Shown: positions 41,377 through 50,287, counted from the stretch's first letter. The stretch: 64,000 nucleotides of DNA from an uncultured Draconibacterium sp. (GCF_963677575.1 NZ_OY782038.1:2607501-2671500); one strand, 5' to 3'. Numbers and translations are program-made. The notes: generated from the sequence alone by a model not told the origin.

Positions 41377-41734
41377 GATGCCTAATTTGGAAAGCCTAAA
41401 AATAGAAGAATCGGGGGGAAATAAAAATGATGAGTTGTTTTAAAATTAAAAAGATTGAATGGAAATTGTGAAATTGCTGTTCTTAACTTTCGATATTCTT
41501 CTTCGTGAAACTTCTTTATTCCTCTGTGCAGCTCTGTGGTAAAAAAGACCGCGAGCACTGAGATGGTGAGATTGAGAAAAGATTGATGCAGATTGAGTAC
41601 AAAACCTGACAATTACTGAATTGTTAAACTGTTAAAATTGCTAAGTGAGACTATAATCTGCTACCGGTTACTGAACCCGTCACTTTTGCCTTTTGCCTTT
41701 TTACTTTTTACTTTTACCTTATAACTCATAAGCC
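41377..41734. repeat. Gene-free spacer made of intergenic words
   Basis: The last part (41682-41720) is ACTTTTGCC, TTTTGCC and CTTTTTACTTTTACCTT in series. The reverse complement of these words stands at 42119-42150, on the other side of the YraN gene. The phrase GCGAGCACTGAGA near 41560 also reappears inverted near 42240-42255. No gene is supported. Confidence 0.6.
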
Positions 41735-42097
41735 TTACATCGTTGGATAAAATGCATCTTTAAAATGCTCCAGCTCGTGGCCTTGTTGAAAGAAAATCAC
41801 GGTGATCACATCAAAACGGGTATCCAGTTCGCTGTCGTGTTCAATGATGTAAGCATCGGCAGCTTCAACAATGCGCTTTATTTTGGTGTTGGTTACCGCT
41901 TCCGACGGATGTTCGTAACGTAATCCCGACCGCGCTTTCACCTCCACAATTACCAACTCGTCGCCATCCTGTGCTACAATATCCAGCTCCAAATGACCAT
42001 GATACCACTTGGTGGCCTTAATCTCGTAACCCAGTTTCCGAAGATAGTCCTGCGCCAGCCCCTCCGCCAAATCACCCAATTCGCGTGTTGATACCAT
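41735..42097 (-). CDS. YraN-family putative endonuclease
   Basis: A 120-residue protein beginning TRELGDLAEGLAQDYLRKLGYEIKATKWYHGHLELDIVAQDGDELVIVEVKARSG. The E-x-D-x(n)-E-V-K nuclease core (ELDIV and VEVKAR) is complete. The family has a restriction-endonuclease-like fold and is nearly universal; function is unsettled. It is flanked on both sides by inverted word repeats. Confidence 0.9.
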   Translation of the reverse strand: MVSTRELGDLAEGLAQDYLRKLGYEIKATKWYHGHLELDIVAQDGDELVIVEVKARSGLRYEHPSEAVTNTKIKRIVEAADAYIIEHDSELDTRFDVITVIFFQQGHELEHFKDAFYPTM

Positions 42098-42118
42098 ATT
42101 ACTCAGAGTTTAAAGTTC

Positions 42119-42150
42119 AAGGTAAAAGTAAAAAGTTTAAAGGCAAAAGT
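42119..42150. repeat. Right arm of the inverted word repeat around YraN
   Basis: AAGGTAAAAGTAAAAAG (42119-42135) is the exact reverse complement of 41704-41720; AAAGGCAAAAGT follows and matches 41682-41693 inverted. Confidence 0.65.
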
Positions 42151-42260
42151 TATTTCTTCTCTAATCTTTCGCAAAGCCGCAACAGCGCAAAGCAATTTTT
42201 CAATTTATCAGTTGTGCAATTCTTCGATTCTCTCATCTTCTCAGTGCTCGCAGTCTCATC

Positions 42261-43172
42261 TCAATCTTCTATCAATCTCAAATTTGTTCCTCGTTCAGTA
42301 ACTTCCATCATCCATTCGAGGCCAAAAGCCAGCGCCAGATTCTTTTTATCGTGTCCTCCCGGAAATCCGGAACAAACCGGATAATTAAAATCTTTTACTG
42401 CTTCTGCAAAAATCTCATGAACCGTTTGCCCAAAAGGCGATTCATTGTCTTTCATATCAGTAAAATCTCCCAGAATCAAACCTGTAAGGTTATCCAGCTT
42501 CCCACTTAATTTCAGTTGATGCACCATGCGGTCGGTGTGGTATAAAAACTCATCAATATCTTCCAGAAAAAGTATTTTCCCGTCTGTATCGATGTCATAT
42601 TTTGTGCCGTGCAAACTCGTTACGATCGACAGATTTCCACCAACCAACTGAGCCTTTGCTTTTCCAGGTTTGTCAAAATTAGCAGGAACCACATTATAAG
42701 TAATCCCCTCTCCTTTTATCAGCGTCATCATCGAAATCAGATCTTCACGTGGTTCGCCCGCCTCATCAAAAAAGTAACGCGGCATAACTCCGTGAAGCGT
42801 TGGCACACTCAAATTATGCAGGCGCGAATGTAAAATGGTAATGTCGCTAAATCCCACCAGCCACTTCGGCTTTTTAAGAAATTGAGAAAAATCAAGCTGT
42901 TCAATAATTCGCACCGTACCGTAGCCACCTCGCGAGCAAATAATAGCATCGCACTCCTGATCATCAAGCGCTTCCTGCACATCGGCAACGCGTTGTTCGT
43001 CGGTACCTGCAAACTGGTAATGTTGGGCAAAAACATGTTCGCCCAATTTCACAGTGTATCCCTGCTTTTCCAGCCACACAACAGCAGGCATTACATGTTT
43101 CTTTTCTATTTTTCCGGCCGGAGAAACGATTCGTATTGTTGAGCCAGATTGTATGGATTGTAGTGTAATCAT
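42261..43172 (-). CDS. LD-carboxypeptidase (peptidase S66, LdcA/MccF-like)
   Basis: A 303-residue serine peptidase. IRIVSPAGKI is the N-terminal strand, CSRGGYGTVRIIEQLDF and WLVGFSDITILHSRL hold the nucleophilic Ser (around residue 111), GGNLSIVTSLHGTKYDID and FLEDIDEFLYHTDRM carry the catalytic Glu, and HDKKNLALAFG the His. It trims the terminal D-Ala from murein tetrapeptides in recycling, or acts on related peptides. No signal peptide. Followed by word repeats. Confidence 0.92.
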   Translation of the reverse strand: MITLQSIQSGSTIRIVSPAGKIEKKHVMPAVVWLEKQGYTVKLGEHVFAQHYQFAGTDEQRVADVQEALDDQECDAIICSRGGYGTVRIIEQLDFSQFLKKPKWLVGFSDITILHSRLHNLSVPTLHGVMPRYFFDEAGEPREDLISMMTLIKGEGITYNVVPANFDKPGKAKAQLVGGNLSIVTSLHGTKYDIDTDGKILFLEDIDEFLYHTDRMVHQLKLSGKLDNLTGLILGDFTDMKDNESPFGQTVHEIFAEAVKDFNYPVCSGFPGGHDKKNLALAFGLEWMMEVTERGTNLRLIED

Positions 43173-43179
43173 AAATTTT

Positions 43180-43213
43180 GTTAGAAGTCTGAAGATCGAA
43201 GCCGGAAGTTGAT
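43180..43213. repeat. Intergenic word repeat, GAAGTC family
   Basis: AGAAGTCTGAAGATCGAAGCCGGAAGTTG belongs to the same word family as the clusters at 6903-6929 and 7379-7402 (shown here only as a family resemblance). Confidence 0.45.
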
Positions 43214-43279
43214 TTACGACAGCTCTCCGCTTCAGTTAATTTCTATTTGTAAAAATACAAAGTAAATGGGAACCCGGAA

Positions 43280-43933
43280 TTATCCGGCTAAAATCTCAAA
43301 CAGCTCTTCCACATCCTCTGCAAAATAATTGGGATTGGCAGCACGTAAATCTTCCTCTTTTCCAAAACCGTAGCCCACTGCAACAGTTGAAATCCCATTT
43401 TCATTACCACCTTCTATGTCATAAACCGTATCGCCTACCATTACAATTTCCTCAGAAGGAACCAATTGTTGCATGGTCAACACATCAGCAATGATCTTGT
43501 TTTTAGTTGCTTTTTTCGCATGATAATCCGCGCCTTTCAACTGAATAATGTAACGGTCCATTTCAAAATGCTCGATAATTTTATTAGCATACTTTTCCAG
43601 TTTGGCAGTGGCCACATACATTCGTTTTCCCTGCACATCCAACTCGGACAGCAACTCCATAATTCCATCGTACGGATCGTTTTGGTGCCAGCCATGTTCA
43701 CCATAATATTCCCGGAAATAATCAACGGCCAGTTTTGTATCGCGTTCGTTCATTCCAAACTGCGTGCTAAATCCCCACTGCAGCGGTGGACCGATAAAGG
43801 TATCCAGAATATCTTCGTGATACCCATCAACCTGCATTTGCTCCAGCGCATATTTCAGCGAGTTTTTTATACCCAGCGTATTGTCGGTGAGGGTACCGTC
43901 GAGATCAAATAAAATGTGTGAAAATTGTGCCAT
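43280..43933 (-). CDS. HAD hydrolase, phosphoglycolate phosphatase-like
   Basis: About 217 residues. FDLDGTLTDN holds the nucleophile and acid Asp residues (about 10 and 12), VATAKLEKYANKIIEHF is motif II (T), Lys in GADYHAKKATKN is motif III and IVMVGDTVYDIEGGNENGISTVAVGYGFG is motif IV. The helical cap sits between motifs I and II. It resembles Gph/PpaX-type phosphatases; the substrate is not certain. The frame opens at 43963, but the chosen start MAQFSHIL fits the family. Upstream and divergent from the collagen-like gene. Confidence 0.9.
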   Translation of the reverse strand: MAQFSHILFDLDGTLTDNTLGIKNSLKYALEQMQVDGYHEDILDTFIGPPLQWGFSTQFGMNERDTKLAVDYFREYYGEHGWHQNDPYDGIMELLSELDVQGKRMYVATAKLEKYANKIIEHFEMDRYIIQLKGADYHAKKATKNKIIADVLTMQQLVPSEEIVMVGDTVYDIEGGNENGISTVAVGYGFGKEEDLRAANPNYFAEDVEELFEILAG

Positions 43934-44034
43934 CCATCTAAAATTTTCACGAAGGTAAAGCAATAAAACAAATCGACCGAGCAGAACGGTACACTTTTTG
44001 AATTTGACATAACAAACGTTCTAACACTTCAGCC

Positions 44035-45606
44035 ATGAAACAATTTTATACTACTACATTACTTATTCTTTTTCAGCTTTTAATCGTTAATACCGATACT
44101 GCAAAAGCTGGTATATTTAACCGAAAAGCAGATTCGATAAAACTGGTGGTCGATCAAAACCAGTTGATACTTCCGGGCGAATCGTTTGAGATCGGTGTGA
44201 TTTCCTATCATAAAAATGGTAAAATCAGAAAAACCATTGGCATGAACAGCGGCTCGGTGTTGTGGTGGCGCTATCAGGCAGAAATTGTTGGCGGCACTTT
44301 CTCCAGAGGGAAAATTTCTGTGAATTCCAAACTTTATCCGTCAAAAGGGAAATACATCAGCATTAAAATATGGCCACGCAAACAGGAAAAACTTGCACAA
44401 ACACTTTTGATACCGTTAAATTATGAAACGCAGCTGGCTTTTAGTCCGTCTTCATCTTTCGACAAAGCTCCAGGATGTTATTTTAAAGCAGAATTGACAG
44501 CTACTTTTAACAACGGAGTAAGCAGAAAAATTCGGAATTTCCGCAACAGCTACTTTGCCGATAATTATAACATTTTCACCCGAGGAATTACGCTGGATAA
44601 AAACCGTTTTGTCATTGAAAGCGATTTCAGAAATATTACCGATCACCAGGTAAACGTTTCTGTTCAATCGAAAAACAATCCGCGGACATTTACCGATTTC
44701 CCAATTCAAATGGACTACAAACACAGTTACAATCTTGAATTATGGGGACAATCAGGCCGATCAGGTTTTGATGGAACGGACGGAAAAGACGGCTTTTTTG
44801 GAGAAAACGGAACATACGGATATCCGGGTGGCGATGGAGAACCGGGATACAATGGCCCCGATATTGGAGTCTGGACTGATCTTTATTTCGACTCGACCCT
44901 GAATTGCCAGTTATTATATGTATATGCCGAAGATTTTGAAACCGGCGAAGAATTTTACTATCTCATCAACCCCGAGGGAGGCAAATTAAAGGTGAGTTCC
45001 GAAGGTGGCTCGGGAGGTAACGGCGGTGATGGTGGCGACGGAGGAGATGGCGGCCGCGGAAGAGACGGAGAAATTTGGTACGAAACCGTTACCAAAACTA
45101 GAATTGTAAAAAAACCTTTTACCACCACGGTATCAAAAACGGTGACAAGACAAAGAACTAACGACGAAGGAGAAGTAGAAGAATACGAAGAAACGGTTCA
45201 GGAAACGGTGATCGTTTACCGTGATGTGGAAGAAACTTATACCGAAACAATTGAACATCAGGAACCCGGATACAGAGGTGGTTGCGGAGGTGATGGTGCC
45301 CCCGGAGGAAACGCCGGCCCCGGAGGCTGGGGAGGCAATATTTTCGTGTATTTTACCAACGATGCCAAGCCGTTTGCCAAATGCATAATTCCACGAAGTT
45401 TAGGCGGAAATGGTGGCTCGCATGGCTACGGCGGTAATGGTGGCGAAGGTGGCATGGGCGGCAACGGAAGTCCAAATGGCCCAAAAGGATCAAGTGGTTA
45501 CGATGCTCCGAGAATATTGGGATGGGCAGATGATGGCGAAAGAGGCGAAATAATTATCGGAACCACCGATGAGTTTTTCTTTTACGAACCGTTAGCAATT
45601 AAATAA
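44035..45606 (+). CDS. Secreted protein with collagen-like Gly-X-Y blocks
   Basis: A 523-residue protein with a signal peptide (MKQFYTTTLLILFQLLIVNTDTAKA), an N-terminal beta-rich region (about 30-230), then three Gly-rich blocks: about 14 collagen-type triplets at residues 237-278 (GRS GFD GTD GKD style), a GGN/GGD block near 325-345, and further GGN/GGW blocks at about 415-430 and 460-490. Between them is a charged Thr/Glu/Val segment with repeated ETV and KTV phrases. It is probably exported and possibly surface-attached. I recognise no family beyond the collagen-like repeats. It is a single gene between the HAD phosphatase and metG. Confidence 0.8.
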   Translation: MKQFYTTTLLILFQLLIVNTDTAKAGIFNRKADSIKLVVDQNQLILPGESFEIGVISYHKNGKIRKTIGMNSGSVLWWRYQAEIVGGTFSRGKISVNSKLYPSKGKYISIKIWPRKQEKLAQTLLIPLNYETQLAFSPSSSFDKAPGCYFKAELTATFNNGVSRKIRNFRNSYFADNYNIFTRGITLDKNRFVIESDFRNITDHQVNVSVQSKNNPRTFTDFPIQMDYKHSYNLELWGQSGRSGFDGTDGKDGFFGENGTYGYPGGDGEPGYNGPDIGVWTDLYFDSTLNCQLLYVYAEDFETGEEFYYLINPEGGKLKVSSEGGSGGNGGDGGDGGDGGRGRDGEIWYETVTKTRIVKKPFTTTVSKTVTRQRTNDEGEVEEYEETVQETVIVYRDVEETYTETIEHQEPGYRGGCGGDGAPGGNAGPGGWGGNIFVYFTNDAKPFAKCIIPRSLGGNGGSHGYGGNGGEGGMGGNGSPNGPKGSSGYDAPRILGWADDGERGEIIIGTTDEFFFYEPLAIK

Positions 45607-45641
45607 CAACAAAACTTCATTCACAACACCATTACAACAGC

Positions 45642-45659
45642 TATAATCAGCTGATTATA
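45642..45659. promoter_or_regulatory. 18-bp perfect palindrome upstream of metG
   Basis: TATAATCAG followed directly by CTGATTATA, about 35 nt upstream of the metG -33 box. The uninterrupted symmetry suggests a binding site for a dimeric regulator. Confidence 0.5.
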
Positions 45660-45695
45660 AAATAGTATAAACACATTACAGACTGCAGAAAGTTA

Positions 45696-45729
45696 TTTGC
45701 TGTTCGAAATTTCTTTTTCACTATCTTTG
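45696..45729 (+). promoter_or_regulatory. Promoter of metG
   Basis: TTTG (45696-45699), 22 nt and TATCTTTG (45722-45729) match the Bacteroidota -33/-7 consensus, about 45 nt before the metG ATG. Confidence 0.6.
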
Positions 45730-45771
45730 CAGCCCTAAATTTGATTTTCAAGAACGACAAAATATTTCGAA

Positions 45772-47805
45772 ATGAGTAAGTTCAAACGTACGCTGATAAC
45801 AACAGCACTGCCTTATGCCAACGGCCCGATTCACATTGGTCACCTTGCCGGAGTTTATGTTCCTGCCGATATTTATGCACGTTACCTTCGCCTGAAAAAG
45901 GAGGATGTAATTATGATTGGCGGCTCCGACGAACACGGTGTTCCAATTACTTTGAAGGCTAAAAACGAAGGCATTACACCGCAGGATGTGGTGGACAGAT
46001 TTCACGGAATCATTAAAGATTCGTTCGAGAAATTTGGTATTTCGTTCGACGTTTACTCACGTACAAGTGCTCCGGTTCATCACGAAACGGCAGCCGAATT
46101 TTTTAAGAAATTGTACGACGAAGGTAAGTTTATTGAAAAAACATCAGAGCAATATTACGATGAAGCCAACAAACAATTTTTGGCCGATCGTTACATTATT
46201 GGAACTTGCCCAAAATGTAGTTTCGATAAAGCTTACGGCGACCAATGCGAAAGTTGCGGAACGTCATTAAGTCCGACCGAACTGATCAATCCAACATCAA
46301 CTATCAGCGGAAACCAGCCGGTTTTAAAAGAAACCACACACTGGTATTTGCCGCTCGACCAGTACGAACCATGGTTGAAAGAGTGGATTCTGGAAGGGCA
46401 TAAAGAATGGAAAACAAACGTTTACGGTCAGTGTAAATCATGGATCGACAGTGGTTTAATGCCACGCGCTGTAACCCGCGACCTTGATTGGGGTGTGCCG
46501 GTTCCTGTTGAAGGGGTTGAAGGCAAGGTGTTGTATGTTTGGTTTGATGCGCCTATCGGTTATATTTCGGCAACAAAAGAATTAACCGACGACTGGGAAA
46601 CTTACTGGAAAGATCCGGAAACGCGCATGTTGCACTTCATTGGAAAAGACAATATTGTTTTCCACTGTATCATTTTCCCAAGTATGTTAAAAGCTGAAGG
46701 CACATTCAACTTACCTGAAAATGTACCGGCCAACGAATTCCTGAACCTGGAGAACGATAAAATTTCAACTTCAAGAAACTGGGCCGTTTGGTTACACGAA
46801 TACCTCGAAGAATTTCCCGGGAAAGAGGATGTACTGAAATATGTACTGACTGCCAACGCACCGGAAACAAAAGACAACGATTTCACCTGGAAAGATTTCC
46901 AGAACCGCAATAACAACGAACTGGTTGCCGTGCTCGGAAACTTTGTAAACCGCGCGCTGGTACTTACACAGAAATATTACGACGGCGAAGTTCCTGCCCG
47001 TGGCGAATTAAGCGACCACGACAAAGAAACACTAGCCGAGATCGCAAAAATTAAAGGCGAAGTTGAAAAGAGTATCGATAGTTTCCGTATTCGCGAGTCG
47101 CTGAAAAACGCGATGGATCTGGCACGTTTGGGTAACAAATACCTGGCCGACGAAGAACCATGGAAAGTGGTAAAAACAGATGCAGAGCGCGTAAAAACCA
47201 TCATGAATATCTGTTTACAAATTACCGCCAATCTTACTATTTGCCTGGAGCCGTTCCTGCCATTTAGCATGGAAAAATTGCGTGGCTTCCTGAACTTTGA
47301 AAAAATGGACTGGGAAAAGCTGGGTGAAACCGATTTATTATCGGTTGGCCACAAAGTAAACAAGCCGGAATTGCTTTTCGAAAAAATCGAAGACAAAGTA
47401 ATTGAAGCGCAACTGCAAAAACTGGCCGATACCAAAAAAGCCAACGAAATGGCGGAAGCCACTGCAGCGCCAGCAAAAGAAAATATCGAATTCGACGATT
47501 TTGCGAAGATGGATGTTCGTGCCGGAACTGTTATCGAGTGTGAGAAAGTTGCCAAAACCAAAAAGCTGTTGAAACTAAAAATCGACACCGGAATCGACCA
47601 GCGAACTGTTGTTTCGGGAATTGCCGAATACTACCAGCCGGAAGAACTAATTGGAAAACAGGTTTCTATTTTGGTAAACCTGGCACCTAAGAAATTGCGC
47701 GGTATCGAATCGCAGGGAATGATCCTTTGTGCTGAAAATGCTGATGGAACATTGTCGATCGTTTCGCCGGATAAGGCGGTTAAAAACGGATCGGAGATAC
47801 GATAA
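45772..47805 (+). CDS. metG: Methionyl-tRNA synthetase
   Basis: A 677-residue class I synthetase. The HIGH motif is in PYANGPIHIGHLAG (about residues 15-24), a zinc-binding region has CPKC and CESC (about residues 145-165), and the KMSKS motif is the variant KISTSR in ENDKISTSRNWAVW. The anticodon-binding helical domain follows, and residues about 570-677 form a C-terminal EMAP/Trbp111-like tRNA-binding domain (FAKMDVRAGTVIECEKVAKTKKLLKLKIDTG). Length fits the long, dimeric MetG type. Monocistronic, with a promoter and terminator visible. Confidence 0.97.
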   Translation: MSKFKRTLITTALPYANGPIHIGHLAGVYVPADIYARYLRLKKEDVIMIGGSDEHGVPITLKAKNEGITPQDVVDRFHGIIKDSFEKFGISFDVYSRTSAPVHHETAAEFFKKLYDEGKFIEKTSEQYYDEANKQFLADRYIIGTCPKCSFDKAYGDQCESCGTSLSPTELINPTSTISGNQPVLKETTHWYLPLDQYEPWLKEWILEGHKEWKTNVYGQCKSWIDSGLMPRAVTRDLDWGVPVPVEGVEGKVLYVWFDAPIGYISATKELTDDWETYWKDPETRMLHFIGKDNIVFHCIIFPSMLKAEGTFNLPENVPANEFLNLENDKISTSRNWAVWLHEYLEEFPGKEDVLKYVLTANAPETKDNDFTWKDFQNRNNNELVAVLGNFVNRALVLTQKYYDGEVPARGELSDHDKETLAEIAKIKGEVEKSIDSFRIRESLKNAMDLARLGNKYLADEEPWKVVKTDAERVKTIMNICLQITANLTICLEPFLPFSMEKLRGFLNFEKMDWEKLGETDLLSVGHKVNKPELLFEKIEDKVIEAQLQKLADTKKANEMAEATAAPAKENIEFDDFAKMDVRAGTVIECEKVAKTKKLLKLKIDTGIDQRTVVSGIAEYYQPEELIGKQVSILVNLAPKKLRGIESQGMILCAENADGTLSIVSPDKAVKNGSEIR

Positions 47806-47891
47806 AAGATAATAAGTGCCAACATAGCGTTGGCGCTTTTCCGTAAGGTTTCTTGCCGCACAAGCGGGTAGAAAACTTACTCAACATACAT

Positions 47892-47920
47892 AACCGTTCT
47901 TGTACGCAAGGGCGGTTTTT
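47892..47920 (+). terminator. Terminator of metG
   Basis: ACCGTTCTTG and CAAGGGCGGT form a 10-bp stem with two G-U pairs and a four-base loop, followed by TTTTTTT. The T-run overlaps the stop region of the convergent HTH gene. Confidence 0.8.
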
Positions 47921-48115
47921 TTAATCTTCCAACTCAAACAACTCTTCTACCGAAAGCTTAAAATACTTTGCCAAAAGCATTGCCGTTTGCACCGACGGAA
48001 CAAACTTATTCTTCTCGATGGCATGAATTGTTTGCCGCGATACGCCAATTGCATCAGCCAATTCCTGCTGCGTTTTATCGAGCATTACCCGGTGAAACTT
48101 CAGTTTGTTCTTCAT
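47921..48115 (-). CDS. Small XRE-family HTH regulator
   Basis: A 64-residue helix-turn-helix protein: MLDKTQQELADAIGVSRQTIHAIEKNKFVPSVQTAMLLAKYFKLSVEELFELED is a full XRE domain of the YozG type, with nothing added. Its 5' end overlaps the 3' end of the third membrane paralog by 41 nt, so it is the last gene of that leftward cluster and is translationally linked to it. It may regulate the cluster. Confidence 0.88.
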   Translation of the reverse strand: MKNKLKFHRVMLDKTQQELADAIGVSRQTIHAIEKNKFVPSVQTAMLLAKYFKLSVEELFELED

Positions 48116-48527
48116 AATTTCCTCCCAAAATAGCTTTTCTCTTTATCAATCGGATAAACAAATAACCAAGCATCTCCAGAAAAAGAAAAATTCCTGGTTT
48201 TATCTCAAAATTCGGATTAACGATATTCACAAAAATCAGAATAAGAATTGTTATTACAAGAACAATAAATGCTGATTCGTAACGAATTTTTTGAGCAAAT
48301 TCATCTTCAGTTTTATTCTTAGCTAAAATATAAAAAAGCAACCCCAGAAGAAGGACATAATCCGAAATTTGTGTGAAAAATTCAGGAAAAATTGGCACAA
48401 AATCTTTTGCCTCTTCTCCGCGCCAACCATCGATCAAACCTCTGTAAAAATCTTCAAATCCAAAAACAACTGACAAAATAAGTATGCCAATTCCGATCCA
48501 TTTAAAGTAGTGTGGTAATAGTTTCAT
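48075..48527 (-). CDS. Unknown four-helix membrane protein, paralog 3
   Basis: A 150-residue membrane protein starting MKLLPHYFKWIGIGILILSVVFG with about four hydrophobic segments (residues about 11-25, 60-75, 85-105 and 115-135) and the shared phrases YVLAK-like LFYILAKNKTEDEFAQKIRYESAFIVLVIT and LEMLGYLFIRLIKRK. It is clearly a paralog of the two upstream genes. No named family is recognised. It overlaps the HTH gene by 41 nt. Confidence 0.75.
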   Translation of the reverse strand: MKLLPHYFKWIGIGILILSVVFGFEDFYRGLIDGWRGEEAKDFVPIFPEFFTQISDYVLLLGLLFYILAKNKTEDEFAQKIRYESAFIVLVITILILIFVNIVNPNFEIKPGIFLFLEMLGYLFIRLIKRKAILGGNYEEQTEVSPGNAR

Positions 48528-48580
48528 AAATATCGTTGATTAAAGTGAAATAATATGAGCGAAATCTTGTCTCCGTCAAG

Positions 48581-49060
48581 CTATTCTTCGATTGTGTTTT
48601 CAAAAACAGTCTGTTCTTCGAAAGAGCCACTATCAATTAAATTCCGTTTTATCGCCCTTATAATTAAATATCCAATCATCTGCAATGATAATAACACCGA
48701 GGGATTAATGGAAAAATCTGATTTAAAACCATAGATAAGTAAAATAATTGCCAGAGTTATAACCATAACTATGAATGCAGACTGATAGCGCAATTTCTGC
48801 ATTAGCTCATCTTCTCGTTTTTGTTTGGCAAGCACGTAAATCAACAAGCCCAAAATACTTGCAAAATCAGCAATATGACCGACTTCTTCAGACAGCCCTT
48901 TGTCTATGTTTGATTCAATTATTTTATTTGCGCTATCGGCTCCTGCATTCCAACCTTCAACAAATGCTTTTCGTGCATTAATGGTAAAAGCTCCGGTAAC
49001 AAACCCGGCAAAAAATAAGGCTAAACCTATTCGTTTAAAGTAGTGTGGTAATAGTTTCAT
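48581..49060 (-). CDS. Unknown four-helix membrane protein, paralog 2
   Basis: A 159-residue protein with the same start (MKLLPHYFKRIG) and layout: LIYVLAKQKREDELMQKLRYQSAFIVMVIT in the middle and LQMIGYLIIRAIKRN near the C-terminus. A 42-nt stretch covering its start codon and leader (49034-49075) is identical to the one at paralog 3 (48501-48542), which points to recent tandem duplication. Function unknown. Confidence 0.75.
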   Translation of the reverse strand: MKLLPHYFKRIGLALFFAGFVTGAFTINARKAFVEGWNAGADSANKIIESNIDKGLSEEVGHIADFASILGLLIYVLAKQKREDELMQKLRYQSAFIVMVITLAIILLIYGFKSDFSINPSVLLSLQMIGYLIIRAIKRNLIDSGSFEEQTVFENTIEE

Positions 49061-49127
49061 AAATATCGTTGATTATAATGAACTTACATTTTTGTTTCTC
49101 TGCTACTGAACTTTATTCAATATTCAC

Positions 49128-49577
49128 TTACACAGTTTGTTCTTCAAGGCTGTCGCCCACAATTAGTTTGCGTTTTACAGAACGTACGATTAAATAACCG
49201 ACCATTTGTAATTCAAGAAGATCTAATGGATTTATACTGAAAGTTGAATGAAATGTGTACACAAACAAAATAATTACTATTGTGAGCACCATAACCAAAA
49301 ATGCTGATTCATAACGCAACTTCTGCATAAATTCATCTTCATTCTTATTCTTTGCCAGTACATACATCAGCAAACTGGATAAGATTGCCACATCAGCAAC
49401 ATGGGTTATGCCTGCCGGAAGCAACGGACCAACGTTATTTTCAATAGGCTCTCTGGAAACCCACTCCGCTCCTTTTATAAAATCCTCAGTTCCAATAGAA
49501 CCATAAAGGCTTACACCAAGAGCTGTGAAAAAAATAATTAAACCGAGCCATTTAAAGTAGTGTGGTAATAATTTCAT
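49128..49577 (-). CDS. Unknown four-helix membrane protein, paralog 1
   Basis: A 149-residue protein beginning MKLLPHYFKWLGLIIFFTALG; shared phrases LLMYVLAKNKNEDEFMQKLRYESAFLVMVLT and LQMVGYLIVRSVKRK. It is the first gene of the tandem set, and its leader after the start differs from the other two. The C-terminal GDSLEEQTV resembles EEQT tails in all three copies. No family recognised. Confidence 0.75.
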   Translation of the reverse strand: MKLLPHYFKWLGLIIFFTALGVSLYGSIGTEDFIKGAEWVSREPIENNVGPLLPAGITHVADVAILSSLLMYVLAKNKNEDEFMQKLRYESAFLVMVLTIVIILFVYTFHSTFSINPLDLLELQMVGYLIVRSVKRKLIVGDSLEEQTV

Positions 49578-49681
49578 CGTGCAATAAGTTAGAATTACAT
49601 GACAAATGTAAAAAATAATTTACAAAAGACAAACAAAATAAAAATGTAGGGAGTTTAAAATTAAAAGTCAGTTGAAGTAAA

Positions 49682-50182
49682 TCAGACAATCACAAAGAAC
49701 AACACCACCAAAATAAGTAACATAAAAAGTATAAACTGGTTGCGAACAAACAATCCTAGCAGAATGAGAATTTCCACCTCTTCGTTCATGGGTGTTGCCA
49801 GTTCTATTGTTCCTTTGTCTTTTGAGATAAATTCGTGCGAGGTAAACGTTACAATCTCTTGCCCGTTATATTTCCAGCTCCAGCGCGATTGCCAAAAGTT
49901 TTTTATTTCCAGCTCAAAACGTTTGCCGTTTATCAACACGTCGCTGCGCGGGTTAAACACATTTACCATTACCATTGCCAGCAACGATTTACTGTTGCCG
50001 TCGTAAATTTCCAGTTTTGAAAGGAAAAACTCTCGATTAAGCGTAAAATAGCGGCCATTAATAATAGCCTGCGCTTTCGAACTCACCATGCTTTCCCAAT
50101 CAATATTGCCGACCTTCTCATCGCCCTGCATGATTTCCAGCTTCGATCCAAATATTTGCTTACTCCATCTTAGCTTTTCCAT
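49682..50182 (-). CDS. Unknown beta-rich protein with a C-terminal membrane anchor
   Basis: The 166-residue protein has a soluble, beta-rich N-terminal part (about residues 1-130) with regularly spaced strands such as FGSKLEIMQGDEKVGNIDWESM, AQAIINGRYFTLNREFF and FNPRSDVLINGKRFELEIKNF, then a hydrophobic C-terminus (LILLGLFVRNQFILFMLLILVVLFFVIV). The pattern is reminiscent of tubby/LURP-like folds, but that is only an impression. It lies about 100 nt upstream of the paralog cluster on the same strand. Confidence 0.6.
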   Translation of the reverse strand: MEKLRWSKQIFGSKLEIMQGDEKVGNIDWESMVSSKAQAIINGRYFTLNREFFLSKLEIYDGNSKSLLAMVMVNVFNPRSDVLINGKRFELEIKNFWQSRWSWKYNGQEIVTFTSHEFISKDKGTIELATPMNEEVEILILLGLFVRNQFILFMLLILVVLFFVIV

Positions 50183-50287
50183 TCAAAATATCCTCCATTT
50201 CAAGAAATGCAATTTATAAAAATTAGCAGGAATAATTAAACTGAATTCGGCAGCTTCATTTCATTTTTACAATCTTTAACGAAAAAA

